DNA of 64,000 nucleotides from Hemileia vastatrix. Lineage: Eukaryota > Basidiomycota > Pucciniomycetes > Pucciniales > Zaghouaniaceae. The stretch lies in the NCBI GenBank assembly GCA_030280995.1, contig JASXTE010000005.1, positions 25,377,001 through 25,441,000 of the forward strand, given 5' to 3'. Position 1 is the stretch's first letter, and every line of letters starts with the position of its first letter. The translations under genes and the position numbers were made by a program. Positions 1 to 10,929 of this stretch are shown here, piece by piece. A model generated the notes under the pieces. That model had not been told where the DNA came from, did no database searches, and saw only the letters and a list, made by a program, of their open reading frames with translations.

Positions 1-181
1 TCAAGGATGGGGACCTTCTAGCAGGTTACACCTTTTTCTTTCTGGTGTAAGATAAATAAAAATATTTTAGAAAGAAGCGGAGACAAAAAAAAGGGAAGTA
101 AAGGGCATCAGCATTTCTGGTGTAAGATAAATAAAAATGTTTTAGCAAGAAGCAGAGGACAAAAAAAAGAGAATTAAAGGT
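1..181. repeat. 75-bp tandem repeat, target of Copia-1
   Basis: Two units of about 75 bp follow each other. Each begins near CTGGTGTAAGATAAATAAAA, contains AAGAAGC(G/A)GAG and an A-run, and ends TAAAGGGCATCAGCA. The second unit is cut at 181 by the Copia-1 LTR; its missing end, AAGGGCATCAGCA, is found directly after the other LTR at 33,574. This shows that the whole 33-kb nest was inserted into one repeat unit. No coding potential is visible. Confidence 0.8.
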
Positions 182-303
182 TGTTAGGTTACACTCAACT
201 GTGCTGTAGTAACCCTAAGTTGTATATATATATATAGTACACATAACATGATATAAGAGTGGGGTAATAGATAATTAAATAAACATCATCACTGGTCACA
301 ACA
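182..303 (+). repeat. Copia-1 5' LTR
   Basis: A 122-bp LTR with TG...CA ends and a TA-dinucleotide run in the middle. It matches 33,452-33,573 at about 91%. The primer site follows without a gap. Confidence 0.88.
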
Positions 304-315
304 GGTTATGGGCCT
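304..315 (+). promoter_or_regulatory. Copia-1 primer binding site (initiator-tRNA type)
   Basis: GGTTATGGGCC lies directly after the 5' LTR. It is complementary to the anticodon-loop region of eukaryotic initiator tRNA-Met (…GGGCCCATAACC…). Established knowledge: Drosophila copia and relatives prime from a cleaved half of that tRNA rather than from its 3' end. The Copia-2 element in this window has the related TGTTATGGGC at the same place. Confidence 0.72.
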
Positions 316-798
316 TCAAAGTGCTTATTCTCAACCAAAAGTGATTATACCACCATAACAATTTCCCTTATATCACTTGTTTTCCATTTCTTTCTCTCTT
401 AAGACTAAATCTTGACCTAGTCAGATTTTATTTTTTTTCTTCTCTCTGTTTTTCCTTTTTCTCTCTTTATTCTCTCTTCTACTTCTTTCTGTTATTTGGA
501 ATAAATGTTTTTCTGCTCTCTCTATTCATTTAAAAAATTAGGTCAGACTCTTGGCCAGATCCTGAAGTGTACTTGCAGATGAGAAACTACTCCAAGAGTT
601 GTTTTTTCATCTCTTTCTCTTATCCTCCTTTCTCTTTCTCTTTTTTTATTTCTTCCTTTTTTTTCTCTTTCTTTCTTCTTCATTTCTCTCCTCATTATTC
701 TCTATTCTTTTGTAGATTAATTAAATTAAATTAAATTAAATAATAATATAAAAAAATAATAAAATAAAACAAAAATATATTAAATATTTTTTTCCATA
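316..798 (+). other. Copia-1 untranslated leader
   Basis: Pyrimidine-rich sequence (long CTCTTT and TTTCTCTC runs) followed by an AT-rich stretch with repeated TTAAA. No open frame of note. It separates the primer site from the first ATG of gag at 799. Confidence 0.6.
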
Positions 799-1862
799 AT
801 GTCAACAAACAACCCAGGGATTTTGGATGACAAAAATCCAACCCCAGCCCATAGAGACCTGCTGCCAAATCAATTGGCACAATCTTCTTTGACGGCTGCT
901 ACATCTTCTGCCTCTTATTGACCCCAGGCTACCACTTCCACCCCACCTTACTGGCCCCTGGCTGCTACTGAGGACCCTGTGAATCCAAATCAACCAAGCA
1001 CAGGTTCATCAAGTGCCATTGCAATTCCACTCCAACCCATGCAACCAGTCAACATGAGCCTATGTGATAGAGAGGAATAATGTCACATTACACAATCAAT
1101 TGCCAGTATCAAACAAGAAATAAAAACCTGGACTAATATCTTGAAAACGGATGGGTCAAATTTCAATGCCTGGTACAGAGAAGTTAAACTAATGCTGGAA
1201 AAATATATTGACAATTGCTCCTATCCCCATAGGATCCTCACTGACACTAATACCTCTAAAAAAAGATTTCACAATGTATAATGCTCAACTATGTGGCACC
1301 TGAGATCAAATCGTTAATTGTTGACATAAGACCAGTAGGTTTACTATACCAAGAAATAGACACATGTTTCAATTTTCTGTGTAAGGCCTCTAAACTTAAT
1401 TTATGGGATATAATTTCAAGTCTCAGCCTCAAAGATTTTTGGGACCCATTGCTACTAATGACAAAATTTAAAGAATTTGTGGAAAAATTCAAAAGCCATG
1501 GCCCACAAATTAATGAAGATATGGTTCTTGGTATCCTTCTTCAGCAGTTGATGAAAAGCAACCCAATCTTCTATGAAAAAGTGCTAGAAGATAATGAATT
1601 AAGCCTTAGAGTATCTGGGGAATATACTTTTTGCACAGAATTACAATGAGTAATGTCTAATGTCTGGGACTGAATTAATGGCGGGAAACCTTTGAAAGCA
1701 AAATCTTCAGATGTCTCTCCTAAATTTTTAACAGCACAAACAGCTGAGAGCCCAAAAAACCAAATGTCAAGCATTGAAGGGGCGGAAACACCAACAGATA
1801 TGGTCACTAAAGCACCTCTATGTTAAAATTGTAATTCCCTGGATCACTTAAAAGCTAACTGT
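799..1862 (+). pseudogene. Copia-1 gag (broken)
   Basis: Gag forms the nucleocapsid shell of the virus-like particle. Reading from ATG 799, a Ser/Thr/Pro-rich start is followed near 1,120-1,190 by the block TWTNILKTDGSNFNAWYREV, which resembles the start of the UBN2/retrotran_gag domain of Copia gag. After a frameshift around 1,270 the domain continues in the frame 1,281-1,649 (VDIRP…, FVEKFKSHG…). A zinc knuckle of the form CX2CX4HX4C lies at 1,821-1,862 with a stop inside it. Other in-frame stops occur near 918 and 1,078. Protease follows. The coding state is clearly dead; the family call rests on the gag block, the knuckle and the element context. Confidence 0.75.
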
Positions 1863-2032
1863 CAATTTCCCCCATCATTTGGTAACCAAATTTGACATAA
1901 CATTGCACCGGCACCATCTCCTGGTAAAAATTACCAAGCCTTTTATCCAGTACTTGCGCTTGTACTGATGATGCCAACTTATGTTAACCATTCAAATATG
2001 CCAAAATTTCCAGCTAGCAGAATGGACAGCTA

Positions 2033-2398
2033 TTGTCCTGTATACCCAAAACGACTGTATCAAACAGTTACCCATCCACCTGCTCTGGAACAAGTTACAA
2101 AAAAACAACCCAGATTGTAGAATTAATTGATGAACAACCAATGGCTTTCTCCATACTAGCGGAAAAGTTTCCAGATGCATCATCAAGTAACAATGAAGCA
2201 GTTGTACTTGATTCTGGAGCTACACATCATTTGACTGGAAACCCTGATCTGTTAGTTAACTTTACACCACTTAAGTCTCCTATTCCCCTCACAGTGGCAA
2301 CTAATGGCAAACACAATTTAATTACAGGAATGGGTACAATGCAGTTTATTGGGATACACGGGGAGATTCTTAACATTGGACCTTTTCACTATTGTTAA
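2033..2398 (+). pseudogene. Copia-1 aspartic protease
   Basis: The aspartic protease cuts the Gag-Pol polyprotein. The frame shows VVLDSGATHHLTGNPDLL near 2,200-2,250, which holds the Copia protease active-site triad DSGAT followed by the conserved H; the downstream ITGMGTMQFIGIHG block is also typical. The frame closes at 2,398, whereas the polyprotein should continue, so a frameshift or stop separates it from the integrase part. An upstream segment with a tyrosine/cysteine string (DSYCPVYP) also occurs in Copia-2, which supports kinship of the two families. Confidence 0.8.
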
Positions 2399-2529
2399 AA
2401 AGCAATAGTAACGCTCATCTCTTCTGCTGCTTTACTTAATGGAAAATTGCTAATGACTCATTGTAGCAACTTGTTTATATTTTTGAAAGATGGACTGCAA
2501 AGATTGAAAGTGGACTGTGTTAATAGAAT

Positions 2530-2878
2530 GTGGGTTTTCCTCTTCCAATTAATCAAAAGCTACAATCCTTAAATTCATCTGGACAGCAACACACAATATC
2601 TGTAACTGAAAAAACTTCCCTCCTACCCACCCCAACTATACCCTGCAATCCATTACAGGATCATTTGGTTGTTCAATTAGATATTCCTAACATCAATTTA
2701 CCTATAGTTACAAGGACCAAAGATGAAGAAGAACTCTATAAATGGCATTGTAAATTTTGTCATGCAAGCTTAAGGCAACTGAAATGAATGATAGCAGGAA
2801 AAATGGCTGGTGGACTCCCAGAGAAACTCCTTCCTGGAAAAATTGTATTTCAATCATGTAGAGTATGTAAAAGAAAAC
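2530..2878 (+). pseudogene. Copia-1 integrase zinc-binding start, cut by Gypsy-1
   Basis: This is the GAG-pre-integrase region: WHCKFCHASLRQLK (H…H pair changed) near 2,742-2,784, then CRVCKRK at the right edge, the CX2C half of the HHCC finger. The frame is interrupted by a stop at 2,785 and then cut by the Gypsy-1 LTR at 2,879. The catalytic core resumes at about 24,690 on the far side of Gypsy-1 (LEILTADLIG). Confidence 0.72.
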
Positions 2879-4030
2879 TGTGAGCCTAGGTATCTCTAGG
2901 ACTGCTTAATTCTTATGTTTATAATAAGATAAACTTAATTAAATTAAGCTTATAAGTTAAAATTAAGGTTATAATGCTTATATATATAATTATTACACTA
3001 TTATATGACTTATAGTAGTTTAAATAGCTTATCCATTACCCTATAATACTTATTAAGGTGCTAATGGAGTAATAATATACTTATCTTAAGCTATATTAAG
3101 TAATTATAGACATATATAAGCTTATATGTATGCATAAAACTCATATTAAATGAAATGTGTAGTTATATTATGTATATATAAGTCTATAAACAGGTTTTAA
3201 CCCCTAAATAGCCTATCATTTTTATTTTTCTGTTTTTTAGGTCATATAGACGTATTCAGTGTACTCACAAAACCTACACAAGTATATACACCTTTTTCAG
3301 GTGCATATATCCAGTTTGGACAACTTAATCTGCTTCCTTGGATGGATTTTCACGGATTTATGGGTTGGGATATGATTACTGGGTTAATATGGATGCTTGG
3401 GAATTTTATTGGGGGCTTGGAAAGTTGGTTTAGTTACTTTATATACTTTGGTTTTCATTATATACTCTTTGGATGAGTTATTTTACATGTTTCTTTATGG
3501 TATCTGCTTTTATCTGTTATTTCTATTTATGGTATGGGTCTTTATATCATTAATTGTGATGGAGGGTCCTTACTTGAGGTCTGGGTGTTTAAACTACTTA
3601 AAGTGGAAGCCATGGGGAGGTGATGGGCCCTCAAAGTGTTGTAATTTCCAGGGAGAGCAGTGACATCATCTGGATTGAAGGTCTGTGCACTCCAGTGGAT
3701 TTTGGTATAAGTAAGGGATGATTTGACTGGTTATTGGACATCACTTACTTACTAAAATTCAAATAAATATTACAACACAATTATGATCATATATAAAGAT
3801 ATTTAAGAATTTATAAATTGATATTATCTTTATATAAGCTAATACTATATTTTATTTATCTATTTTCCACCACTAGCACACATAAAAATCCAAGTATTGT
3901 GAGTTTATATTGAGAATAACTATTTTATTAGTCTTCCCCTGAGATTTAATCAATAAATTATTTATCAATAAGTAGTAGGACCATTAATGACTACTATTAA
4001 ATCATACTTAGATACTAGCATACAGTGAAA
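2879..4030 (+). repeat. Gypsy-1 5' LTR
   Basis: Starts TGTGAGCCTAGGTATC and ends near ACTAGCATACAGTGAAA. It aligns over its length with 23,517-24,655 and with the solo LTR at 31,074. A TATAAGTAAGG element near 3,711 is conserved in all three and is a candidate TATA box, with AATAAA-like strings about 55 bp later. Its 5' end resembles that of the Gypsy-2 LTR (TGTCAGCCAGG…). Confidence 0.85.
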
Positions 4031-4538
4031 AGTGGGGGTCTTTCCTTAATTATTACTTATTATTTAGTATAAGCCTTAGGATGTGATTATTACTCTAGTA
4101 TATCTCATACAAACCAAATATTTAGGTCTGCAGCACAAAAGTGGTTCATCATAGCTCAGTGATTGCAGAAAAGAACCCTTATAATAATGTTACAAATTTT
4201 TTAAAATAAAAATTAGGTACTTAAAGTAGTAACTGTACCCAATATAAACCCTATTTCACTTGGTATTTGGTCACCAATATAACAACCAATTAAATCAGTA
4301 TTTATTTAAAGCTTGATAAGATAGCTATTCACAATTATAAAGGTCTAGTTGAACTTATTATTTAGTTTTTAACAGATTTTTCAAATTTTTATTATATTTT
4401 ATTTAAATAAATAAAAATATAAATTCAGGGTAAGCTCCAGAATTTGTATTAGTATTTATATTACTAATATTTTTTTTCTACTAATTACCATACAGGTTTT
4501 ATCTTTTGTAGACCTGAATAACAATTATTTAAGTCATA
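4031..4538 (+). other. Gypsy-1 leader with LTR-adjacent primer motif
   Basis: AGTGGGGGTCTTTCC touches the LTR. The matching position in Gypsy-2 has ACTGAGGGCCTTTCC (12 of 15 identical). Neither begins with the TGG expected for a tRNA 3'-end primer site. The rest is AT-rich, with no coding sequence visible. Confidence 0.5.
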
Positions 4539-5075
4539 ATGAGTGCTCCACAGGAAAATGTAAGTGATAAACCTGCTTTTAACACCAGGTCTAAAGCTAA
4601 AAACACTGTTCCAGGACATCACTATGGGAGGGAAGACCTACCCACGGCCAGAAGCAATGAGCATAGAGGAAAAGGATGCCTTATTAAATAAGATGACTAT
4701 AAAAAATACTTTACCTCCTCTTAAGGATCAACTGTGCCATCTGGAAAAACAGGTTCTGAAACTAGAGGAGTCTAAAACTTCTATAATAAAGGAAGTAGAA
4801 AATTTGGAAAACAACTGCAGGATAGGAATCCTGCAACTAAAAAGGACTTTGGCAGAGCTCAAGGGAGTGCAGCCAAACTAGCAACCTCCTATCCAAGAGG
4901 ATCAGGACAGTCCCAGGAGAAGATCTTGGTGGAGAAATGGAAGTGGGATTGGTTCTATCAGCAGTGGGAAAGCAACAATTGCAACAGGGATCCACCCCTC
5001 ATCAGAAAACCTCATCTCACCCATAAAAGGAAAAGCAAAAGCTAAAAGTCAGGTGTTACTCCTATCCCTTGGTAA
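4539..5075 (+). pseudogene. Gypsy-1 ORF1: small spliced coiled-coil protein
   Basis: Exon 1 is 4,539-4,559 (MSAPQEN); an intron 4,560-4,614 has GTAAGT and TTCCAG ends; exon 2 starts DITMGGK at 4,615 in phase 0. Gypsy-2 has the same arrangement with the same phase. Exon 2 holds a heptad-like segment (about 4,680-4,860: LKDQLCHLEKQVLKLEE…) that should form a coiled coil. A stop at 4,879 and a shift to another frame follow, after which the motif VEKWKWDW (4,929-) and the ending PIPW-stop (5,064-5,075) match VEQWKWDY and PLPW-stop of Gypsy-2. Function unknown. It may be an N-terminal gag portion or a separate accessory protein. Confidence 0.62.
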
Positions 5076-5123
5076 GTAGATTACCTTCTCAGATTGCACA
5101 CAATACTGATGATTAAATTTCAG

Positions 5124-6767
5124 GCAATATAATTGATGTTAAATCTGTCCAGAAAATTGAGGAGGACTTAAGACAATTAGGTTTTGATGTAGATACACCT
5201 GATTTATCTTTTGTTAATAACAATAGTACTATTCACAATAATAATACAGTTAATCCTCAGATGCCACCACCTATTAGTAAGTTGAGAGCTTCAAAAAATG
5301 GTGAAGAATGTGGGAAGGAAGATGTGGAGTATTTTAATAATAATCCAACTGTCCATAGAGTTGTTTCAGAATTATTGAATAGAATGACTGAGTGTGAGGA
5401 ACAAACAATTAAGCTCACAAGAGAAAAAAGTTTGTCCTTGACATTGAATATTTCTCAACTGGAAACAAAAAATAAAGAATTAGACACAGAACACTTGGCC
5501 CTAACTCTTAAATATGATTCCTTACATAATAAAAATAGTGACCTTTCAAAAAAATTCTGTGAGTTAGAAAAATTGTATGAAGCACATTTATTGAAAGATG
5601 AATCAAGAACAAAGTTATCTTTTGCAAAAACAAATCAAAGTGTCTCTGATTTGTTACAAAGATTAACTAAGTTTAAAATTTAAACTGCCAATCTACTAAT
5701 AAATCAGGATAATCATAAGTATACACAGTATAATAATAATCCATTCATTTTCAAAAATGAATCTCAATCATTCCCATTGCCACTAAAAATGAAAAAATCT
5801 GGTGGAAGTGTCAGATCTGAAAGCACAAATGTAAGTTTAAAATCAGTAAAAGAGGAAATAAAATACCATTTATCTAAAGTAAATGAGTTATTGAATTTTC
5901 CCAGGATTAGTGAGATGAAATCCAATCAGAAGAATTGACCAAAAATTGACCAGTTCCCAACTTATGATGGGGAAGCCAGCTCTGATTGGAAGCATTTTAT
6001 TCAAAGAATTGACAATTTACTATTCTCATATAATTTACCAGATGAAGAAATAAAAAAAACTAATTTTGTTATTTAAGGATGTTGCTTTATTATTTTTTGA
6101 AGTTGTATTAAGTGAGGGTAAAGATTACTCTTGGGCTGAATGGAAACACTTGATTGAAAAAAAATTTGGAGGTTCTAAATTCAGACTAAATCAGAAAAGA
6201 TTATATGAGAAAACAAGGTATAATCCATTGAATGGTGACAAACCTATAATATTTTCAATGAATTTGAATAAAATATTAAAAGACATTGAGCCAAATATGG
6301 ATTTTAACTTATGGAAAGATAAAATAATATATAAATTACCTATATCTGTCAGAGACATTTTTGTAGCTAGAACAATAATGGTTAATGAATACTCTGAATT
6401 TATTAATATTTTAAATGAAATTTTATTAAACCATAAGTATGAAGCAATGCACGTCATTTATAAAAAAAATAATGAACCTGCAAAAAATCAGAATTCAAAA
6501 CCACTGCAGCAAAAGCAGAAAAAACCTACTGCACCTGTAGTACCTAAAAAGTATGATACTAATACTTTTTATAAGTGTAATAAGCCTTTGGTTAAAGGTC
6601 ACAAGTGTGAGAAAAATATAAATATTGTTAAAAATCAGCAAGAATCTGAAAATGAACCAGGAAAAAGTAAAGATTCAAGTGATTATGACAGTAATATCTC
6701 ATATAGTGATGAGAATGAGGTCTGTATGTTGGAAGATGATTTGTCCATCTTTGAAAATCCAATATAA
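5124..6767 (+). pseudogene. Gypsy-1 gag (broken)
   Basis: The gag capsid region. It starts after a possible splice acceptor (ATTTCAG, 5,117-5,123) with NIID, a match to NIIE in Gypsy-2. A long charged, coiled-coil-like part (5,261-5,683) leads to the retrotransposon gag domain. There a stop near 5,936 and a frameshift near 6,060 precede the core at 6,066-6,450 (KFGGSKFRLNQKRLYEKTRY). A knuckle-like YKCNKPLVKGHKC follows near 6,570-6,612; the first cysteine present in Gypsy-2 is phenylalanine here. An acidic tail ends at a stop at 6,765, where Gypsy-2 reads straight into protease. Confidence 0.72.
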
Positions 6768-6770
6768 AAT

Positions 6771-8499
6771 ATGGACACAAATACATCATTAATGAATTTT
6801 GAAGATGCTGAAATAATTAAGGATATGCAAGCTGATAACTTAAAAATTTCACCTATCACAGTTCCAGCAATGATTTCTGAAGAAAATGTAAATATAGTAT
6901 TGGACACAGGAGCTGCTGGTTCTTTTGTTTCTGCAAATACATTACAAAAAATAGATAGTGATTATAATTCAAAGCTTGAACCCCTTCAAAGTAAAAATTG
7001 GATAGGTTTTGGATCAGTACTACACCCTATTGGTAGATAAAAAGCTGCTGTTTTCTTTCAACATCAATATGGTTATGTTAAAGTAACTTGTGACTTTGTA
7101 GTAATTGATAATACTAATTGTAGTAGCTATTTTATCATTGGAAATGACATTTTGACAAATTTTGGTGTGAAATTAGACCCTTCTAATAAAAATTTTACAA
7201 TTGGCATGAATGGTAAAAGGAAATTTAAAATAAATTATTTTAACACAGTCTTACACATTGAGTCAGTCATAGATATTCCTTACAAAGGAAGAGAATCCAA
7301 TGAGATGTTACTTCTGAAAAAAGAAATTTCTAAAGCATCATTTGGCACTCAGATAAGTTAAGCTGAGAAGAAAAATATTTTGGACTTAATTAAAGCATTT
7401 CCAATGGCTTTTGCATATGGGACCAATGAACTTGGCCTTGTAAAAGATCATGAGATGAAAATTAGTTTAACCTGTGATATGGATAATATTCCTGCTAGTC
7501 TGAATAAGAAACCATAACCTGCTTCACCAATGAAGAGGAAAGACATTGAGGATAATATTAAGATGTTATAAAAATGAACATTCTTGAGAAGTTTGAAACT
7601 ACTCCAAAATATTGTGTAATATCACCAGTGCTAATTACTTATTAACAAGATAAAGCAAGACTGTGCGGTGATTATAGAGCATTAAATAAATTTACAGTAG
7701 ATGATATTTATCCCTTTCCAAGGATCACCTCTATACATGCTACCCTTAAAGGTGCTAAATATATAAGTTGCCTAGATGGAAATAAAGGGTACCATCAAAT
7801 TCCTGTAGAAAATAATTCACAGAACTTTTTGTTAATAACAACACATATGGGAATATATAAATATGTTAGGATGCCATTTTGATCAAAAAATTCTCCTTCA
7901 GTTTTTCAGAAGTTAATGGATATAACATTCCATAATGAAATGATTGAGGGATGGTTAATGGTATACATTGATGACATCATAGTGTTTTCTAAGACATATG
8001 ATGAACACTTAATCCATTTAAAGAAGGTATTTCAGAAGATGGATGAAATAAAAATGACCCTTGCATTGAAAAAATGTAAATTTGGTTTTAATTTTTTAAA
8101 AGTGCTTGGTCATATTGCATCTGGCTTACAAATATGTGCAGACCAAAATAAGGTGGCTGCAATCAAGAATATTGGAATTCCTCAAAATTTAAATGATGTA
8201 CAATCTTTTCTGGGTACGTGTGGTTATTATAGACAATATATAAAGAACTATCAATTAATTGCTGCACCATTTACCATACTGATAAAAAAATCAGAAGCTT
8301 TCATTTGGAACAATGAAAGACAACAGGATTTTGATAAGTTGAAAGAATGTTTTATGACAGCTCCTATCTAGGGATTACCAGATTTCCAATTACCTTGTGT
8401 ATTGTATACTGATGCAAGTTTTTTTGGAGTGCTGCTTTTCATCAAAAACAACTTATTGAAGGAAAAATTTCATAAGTAGTAATTTTCTATATTTCACGT
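6771..8499 (+). pseudogene. Gypsy-1 pol, first part: protease, RT, start of RNase H
   Basis: Protease active site VLDTGAAGSFV lies near 6,898-6,930. RT follows with CAVIIEH/ALNKFTVDDIYPF near 7,660-7,710, LDGNKGYHQI near 7,771-7,805 and the catalytic YIDD at about 7,963-7,974, still intact. The connection region (GHIASGLQI, FLGTCGYYRQYIKNY) and the RNase H start LYTDASF near 8,404 follow. Stops and frameshifts occur near 7,040, 7,360, 7,516, 7,570, 7,646, 7,879 and 8,369. Gypsy-3 enters RNase H at 8,500 between the codons for SR and TLR; the reading resumes at 21,505. Confidence 0.8.
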
Positions 8500-9589
8500 T
8501 GTAGACAATACTATAGTACTAGCTATAGGCCTTGACCAAGGGAGTTGGAGTAAAACCAGAAGAAAACCCCTTTCCCTTCAGAGAAATAGAGTGAGATTTA
8601 CCTGTTACAGTAAATTGGTTCCTGCTACCACAAAGCCCCTTTTTTAAGCACACTTGACTGCTTGATCAGTCAAGAAAGTAGTCACCAGACAGACTACCAA
8701 ACCAAAGAACTGAAATGTAGACCAAGGTCTACATCAGAGAAAGCAAAGATACTTGATGTAGGTTGCAAATCCACACCAGAGACAGCAATAATACTTGATA
8801 TAGCTTGCAAGGCTATAACAGAGAAAACAGTTGCTAAGATAAGTTAAATAAAGAAATTACTTGCAACAAACACAGCCAAATTGTGGCTAACAACAATGAA
8901 AAACTGAGTGAGGAACAAGGATATCACCGCCAGATGGTTGAATGATAATTAAGGTTGCCCCCAAACTGTCTTAATCACTATATACAAACAGACTACTAAT
9001 CAATAGCCCATGCACACCTGCAAATCCGGCGTTCCTGACCACCAAATTGCATAAAACCTCCCTATAAGGGCTTCCAGCCCTCTAGCATTGAGGTGGGCGG
9101 TCCGCCCGGCACTGGGAAGCCCACCTGAAGCGGCCTGACCACCCTGAAGCCAGAAAACCACCAAAAACACCCAAACTACTTAGAAAATTAACCTACAACT
9201 ACTTAAACCCTTAAAACACATAATTACACTACAACAACATTGAGACATGAAATATAGAGAAAATTCCACTCTTTCCAATGTTACTAAAAAATTAACCCTA
9301 AGACTTAAGGTTAGCCCATAAAGCATGAAAAACAAAATTCAACAGCAATCTTTTTAAGATGAAAAGTGAGAATTTATCCCCCAATACTTATGCTATGAAA
9401 AATGTCCACAAGACATAAAATATAGAGAAAAACCAGGGATATTCAATAGTAGCCTCCAGATCCCGTAGTCCCAATATTTGCCGCGTAATTCCAGAAAAAT
9501 ACCTTATTATTTAAACACAGCTATTTAAGGCATACCAAAATACCACCAAATAAACCAACAAAGGGCTCCGCCACTGTTGGAAGACCACA
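8500..9589 (-). repeat. Gypsy-3 3' LTR
   Basis: 1,090 bp, plus strand TGTAGACAATACTATAG … GGAAGACCACA. It differs from the other LTR at roughly 16 positions, most of them at its plus-strand left end. The only GC-rich part of the local sequence (GGTGGGCGGTCCGCCCGGCA, 9,091-9,110) lies within it and contains a GGGCGG…CCGCCC palindrome. Confidence 0.9.
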
Positions 9590-9600
9590 TCCTCCCTCCG
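9590..9600 (-). promoter_or_regulatory. Gypsy-3 polypurine tract
   Basis: On the minus strand CGGAGGGAGGA lies directly against the 3' LTR, the position at which plus-strand DNA synthesis is primed. Confidence 0.75.
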
Positions 9601-10360
9601 ATAGAGAATGTCCACATTCTCCTATACAATAAACACCATGTTCAGCTTTCTTTCCAAATCTGCTACTGACATGGGCCCTTGCCAATAATGCATTGACAAT
9701 AACCTCATCTGTTCCATCTCACCACCAGCTCATCCCTACAGAACCTCCTGTGATGCCTACCACTCTAGAAAAAAGATTTGCTTCAGACCTGGTCCATTGT
9801 CTTCTGCAACTTCTTCATCTTGTCCACAACCTGATCCACCTTCTACCAGCGCCAAAAGATCTAGGCCTTCTATCCTGATCCCCATACTGGTCCACAAATT
9901 ACACCCTCCAAAAAATAGTTTCCACACTACTACTACCACTACTTCTACCATCCCTGGTCCATCTGATGGTAAACACAAAATTTCTTCATACTGAACTCCA
10001 ATCTGACAAAATTCCGGTTCATTTTTCTCTTGGAAGTGATGATGACAATGTAGGAACCATTGAAACACCTCCGCCTAACCCATTGCCCACCATTAAGGAC
10101 AAATTTCAACAACATTCTTCTCAACAGAAGCATCTCCAATTAGACTATTTCCAATCCACTACTGCTAGGAACCCACAGGATCTTGAGAAAAGAAAGAGCC
10201 TCATACACTGATTCAAAGCCAATGCTGAACATTTTGCCACATCTCTTGATTTTCTTTTGCCTCATACTCTTGATTAATCTCTTGACTTAGAAATAAAACA
10301 ATTCTTGACCTCTCCAGACTTCCTGAATGTAGCCAATCATCATAAAAAAAGTTCTTCACT

Positions 10361-10470
10361 TTACAGTCTTGGGGGACTAATCCTCAGTTTTAAGTCTTGG
10401 GGGACTAACAGCCCTCATTTTATAGTCTTGGGGGACTCAAAAACCCTCAGTTTATAGTCTTGGGGGACTC
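10361..10470. repeat. Four hairpin repeats (AGTC…GACT)
   Basis: Four copies at about 30-bp spacing: AGTC at 10,365, 10,393, 10,424 and 10,456, each followed 6 nt later by GACT (loop TTGGGG). Most are preceded by CAGTTTA or a close variant. They are part of a family of at least ten such hairpins spread through Gypsy-3. Confidence 0.8.
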
Positions 10471-10654
10471 AAAACCTAAATCAAAAAGACAGAACCAGAG
10501 ATCAAAACATTTAAGACCCAAAGAAACAAACTAAAATTCTGGGGTAAATGTTCTACAGAGCAGCCAGCTCATCAGCTACCCCCACACTTTCCTTAATAAA
10601 ATTCAGAGACTCCCCCTTTGGATGTCCTCTGCCAGAATCACACCAACTTCCTTT

Positions 10655-10790
10655 ATTCAGTTTATAGTCCTGAAGGACTCAACCATTAAACCATCCTCAG
10701 TTTATATTCTTGGGGGACTGTACCAGTGTTCAGTTTAAATTCTTGACAGAATTTACAGAGTTCAGTTTAAAGTCTTGATGGACTGAAGCA
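10655..10790. repeat. Four hairpin repeats with changed stems
   Basis: AGTC CTGAAG GACT at 10,666; a half-matched copy ATTC…GACT at about 10,706; a fully different but perfect stem at 10,736-10,755 (TAAATTCT, loop TGAC, AGAATTTA); and AGTC TTGATG GACT at 10,771. The leading CAGTTTA is kept while the stem sequence changes on both arms. Confidence 0.8.
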
Positions 10791-10929
10791 TAAAAAGGGT
10801 GGCACCGCCTCCATGCACAATGCACTGCTGCCAACCTTCTGAAATTCCACTCTTTCTACACCATCTACACATCACTTTTAAATCTGTTAATTTATCTCTT
10901 TTATTCCCACTATTGCTCCATCACAAGTC

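Larger units (their letters stand above)
9601..10929. other. Gypsy-3 3' non-coding region with hairpin modules
   Basis: Ser/Thr/Pro-biased frames are open on the plus strand at 9,693-10,211 but are short and overlap each other, so I do not call genes. From 10,361 the stretch is dominated by the hairpin repeats listed separately and by the first of three 100-bp modules (10,536-10,632). Confidence 0.55.

Noticed and set aside
2874..2883. A target duplication for Gypsy-1.
   Set aside because: The 5 bp on each side (AAAAC and CAAAT) do not match and the exact LTR ends are uncertain after mutation.
3397..3663. A hydrophobic frame inside the Gypsy-1-family LTRs, seen at 3,397, 24,019 and 31,612 and looking like a membrane protein.
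   Set aside because: The three copies shift frame against each other and differ without favour to silent sites; the similarity follows from the LTR sequence itself.
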